This document shows, in pieces, positions 17,329 to 20,047 of a stretch of DNA of 20,047 nucleotides. The first letter of the stretch is position 1. Each line of letters opens with the position of its first letter. Under the pieces are notes generated by a model, which was not told where the DNA came from, ran no database searches, and was given only the letters and a program-made list of their open reading frames with translations. Source of the stretch: Lingula anatina (lineage: Eukaryota > Brachiopoda > Lingulata > Lingulida > Lingulidae); the NCBI RefSeq assembly GCF_001039355.2, contig NW_019775583.1:254767-274813 (forward strand). The letters run 5' to 3'. The translations under genes were made by a program, and so were the position numbers.

Positions 17329-18773
17329 CTAAAGAAAATTACAATATAATCCGATAAAAAATTTTTTTCTACACCATTTTGCAGTCTGATAATTGAAATT
17401 GAAAGCAAAGATGAAACACCAATAACTCAGAATGATAATTAAATTTTGTACATATATATCTTGAATATTTAACACACATGGTATTGACTCAATTCTTTCA
17501 AAGGAACTAGATTACAATACAATAGCACTAGGATATAAGATTATCATATAACATGTAACATGCATGGCACATATATTTGATTTACAAATGGTTATTCAAA
17601 TATGCTTCCAACTTTGCATGTTCATATTTGGCCTTTAATGCTGCGTAGCAAATAGCAAGCAAACATGTCATGTTACACGTGTAGGCCTCTCCAGAACAAA
17701 TTGTGCTGGATTTAAAGCTTTTGTAAGAGATGGCACACCAAAATTAAGCTCAAAGTGCTTTATAAAGCAATTATCAGTTCTAAACCCAACCACAATTTTT
17801 TTTTCTTTTTTTTTTTTGCTGAAAATCCTTGTGATATTGGCAGGGGGGCATCTCTACTCCCTTTGCTTTATTGACTATTCTGCGGTAGGTCAGAAAAAGA
17901 ATTTTTTACATTTGGTGTGCAAATTTAAAAATTATGGATGCATGAGCTAGCAAGAAAATTAATAATGTTCCTCTTAAACACTGCAGTACATCTTATCCAA
18001 AATTGTTACAATATATAAACCTCTTTTCAAGTCATCTATTTGGACCTGGCATATTAAAAATGTGAAACTTCCAGGATTTTCTCAATGTGTACATTTTGCA
18101 ACAGGGCATGCAATTCAGCTTATGTGCTACCCAATTTTCAAACTCCAACAGCCATCTAGTAAATATTTGCCTTCAAATTTTAAGTCCACTATTCAGTGTG
18201 ATATACAGAACTGAGGCTAAGATATCTTTTCAAACTGTCATTAATCAGCCTTATGTCAGCCATCAGCCTTATGTCTGTGAACTTAATGAAAAGAAGTACC
18301 CAAAGGTACTTAACCAAATTTTACATACCTTCTGTATTAGCTAATAATGTATTTCAAATACAATTTCTACACATCTTACGTATTGTGCCTTTAAAATAAG
18401 GTTTCAATAAAACTTCAATAATCTGTTTTTTTTTCTTTTCACACTACATATTTAGTTTTATTTTTAGATAATTTTGAAAGTTCTTGCAAAGGAAATCATG
18501 TATTTAACAAGCATCTGTTTTCACATATAAATGTACATCAATGCTACCAAATCTACACATCAAAAAAATTAATTTACACATAACTTCATGTTTATATATC
18601 AACTTGGTATATGCATATACTTGTTTAAGTTTCACATCAATGAATTAAACATATAAAATGCAACAATTACAGTTCTATAATATACCCTAATATTCTATAT
18701 TATTAATAGTCTACATATAAATGTGGCCGACTGCCCATTATATGATCATTCCTTGTTATGTACTTGTACAACT
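17329..18773. other. AT-rich stretch, probable intron or 3' UTR of a minus-strand gene
   Basis: No gene recognised. It contains T-runs near 17799-17817 and an 18-bp tandem pair of ATCAGCCTTATGTC-type units at 18244-18279. A minus-strand AATAAA lies at 18457-18462, about 310 nt past the proximal exon's stop. Confidence 0.45.
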
Positions 18774-18843
18774 TCACTGCAGACCCAGGGAACGCAGGCG
18801 TTCTTGAAGCTGTGGGAGATAATTGCTGTCGGGGTAACCACTC
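18774..18843 (-). CDS. Candidate proximal terminal exon of a minus-strand gene
   Basis: On the minus strand a strong acceptor (tgttctctttctacag) precedes 70 nt. In the frame starting after one carried base it encodes SGYPDSNYLPQLQERLRSLG, LQ, then TGA. The sequence looks like a real C-terminus (helical, LQERLRSL). The protein is not recognised. The upstream intron would be phase 2, with the rest of the gene beyond 20047. All three frames are open across this short exon, so frame choice rests on protein-likeness. Confidence 0.4.
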
Positions 18844-19056
18844 CTGTAGAAAGAGAACAAGATTATTTTGTAATTAAAAAACACATTTTGAGTCAGAAGC
18901 AAGCTACATTTGATGCCAAAGTAAAATATATTGACAATGCCCCTGCCATGATGTTTATATCTGAGTGTGTCAAACTCACACAATTTTCAAGACAAACTTG
19001 CAGTTGGACAAAACGACATGCAGCATTAGTTGGCAAATCTTCATCAGGATTTACTT

Positions 19057-19245
19057 AGGCCACATTCAGAACAGGGGACTAACAGATCCACGAATCAGAT
19101 ATGGCTGACCCACTTGAATGCTTGTTGTGCAATCCCCGTGAGGAATCTATTCAGTGTCTAATCGGGAATTAAGCGGCAAGTTTTTTGGTGGGTCACCATA
19201 TTTGATGAGCAGATTTATAAGTCTGCTTTTCTGAATGCACTCTTG
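19057..19245. mobile_element. Foldback MITE-like element, about 190 bp
   Basis: Left arm 19057-19114 and right arm 19187-19245 are imperfect reverse complements, sharing CATTCAGAA, a diverged AGCAGA-type block, and ATATGG followed by TGACCC. A loop of about 70 bp lies between them. No coding capacity. Termini resemble those of the element at 12528-12820. Confidence 0.6.
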
Positions 19246-19606
19246 GTCTGGAAATGTACCATGTGATGTCACTGGGTGACCAAATAAAAGAGCACCCCCT
19301 CGCCATTGTGATCTCAAAAGATCTCAAAATCCACAGTGACCGTTTTATCACAAATATGGATTAAAATCAATGTGGAAACATGGGTATGTCACCACCTAAT
19401 TTGCACTTGATGTGATCATGCCAATGGAAAAACAACAGCAGAACAAATTGAATAAAAATACAGTTATCATTCTTCACAAATCATAGCATCTCTGTTCATG
19501 CTAGTTGTACATTAATGAAATGCTGGGCAAATATTCGACATTACAAACAAATATTTGCAACACTGGATATGCCTCACTAAACCAGCATGAATGCTATATT
19601 TCACAA

Positions 19607-19646
19607 AAAAAAATAATAAAATAAATAAATAAATAAATAAATAAAA
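19607..19646 (+). repeat. A-rich run and (AAAT)n tetranucleotide microsatellite
   Basis: AATAATAA followed by about six AAAT units. Simple repeat. Confidence 0.9.
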
Positions 19647-20047
19647 GAAAAGCAAGGCAGCAATGCTGTCAAATGTACAGACAAAGAACAGAAAATAAAG
19701 ATGCAAATAAGTGAAAAATTAAATTTTCACAAAAAACTGTTAAATTGCCAGAAAAAATTACCAAACAGACTGCATTGCCTATTGAAGCTGTATTTTAGTC
19801 CCATGTTTCTTTCCTATAAGTTTGAGAACAGTAAGTGACATGATTTCCCTTAAATGGTCATCATAGGAGCAGTGCCCAAAATAGGAGTTTCTTCAAATTT
19901 TAATACAACATTAAATAATGTTTAACAGCATAATGACAATCAAATGTTATTAATAAAATATTAGTAACATGGACATTCAGAAAATGTGACAAGCAAAAGT
20001 CTTCAAGATCATGGAACTTTAAAGTCACACCTTGAAAATGCCAATAT

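Larger units (their letters stand above)
18844..20047. other. Non-coding stretch to the right edge
   Basis: Apart from the foldback element and the (AAAT)n tract I found no exon on either strand. If the minus-strand terminal exons are real, this is part of an intron. A moderately GC-richer patch at about 19255-19400 has no recognisable content. Confidence 0.45.

Noticed and set aside
18723-19058. 111-codon plus-strand open frame
   Set aside because: Composition has no domain character and it runs opposite a better-supported minus-strand exon. It also runs to the edge of a foldback element. Most likely chance.

Overview
The window is eukaryotic, from an animal nuclear genome. It is AT-rich, full of microsatellites and short inverted-repeat elements, and its main protein is split by GT..AG introns. 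The repeat style suggests a marine invertebrate, perhaps a mollusc or other lophotrochozoan. That taxonomic guess rests on general appearance and is weak. No tRNA, rRNA, CRISPR array, operon or virus was recognised.

Main gene (+ strand, CDS 2489-14606). I could chain 22 coding exons with canonical splice sites and consistent phases into one 1059-residue protein. In order it has an N-terminal MGCGAS acylation-type motif, a DUF4062 domain, a P-loop NTPase of the NACHT/STAND class (Walker A GEPGSGKS at residues 344-351, Walker B VVILIDALNQ at 437-446), a helical/winged-helix linker, and a degenerate TPR region with a proline-rich tail. This is the nephrocystin-3-like architecture. It is a putative signalling or scaffold ATPase that may act at a membrane or cilium; its function is inferred from the family only.

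Upstream region (1-2480). Positions 1-940 are AT-rich with a long (AT)n tract. Positions 950-1211 are a sharp CpG cluster: 15 CpG in about 260 bp against 4 in the preceding 949 bp. This looks like a promoter. It ends at a donor-like GTGAGT, so a non-coding first exon of the main gene is plausible. On the minus strand the same cluster holds a 40-codon, protein-like N-terminal exon (951-1070), so this may be a head-to-head promoter. The intron 1211-2480 carries a large inverted repeat enclosing a perfect AGGTCAnnnTGACCT palindrome.

Introns of the main gene hold two clear MITE-like elements (4289-4519 and 12528-12820), long trinucleotide tracts before exon 3, a 29-T tract before exon 13, and tandem duplications.

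Downstream (14607-20047). There is a long AT-rich 3' UTR/intergenic stretch, then two candidate terminal exons of a minus-strand gene (18774-18843 and 17233-17328) whose body would lie beyond the right edge. A third foldback element lies at about 19057-19245. The main gene and this candidate gene would be convergent.
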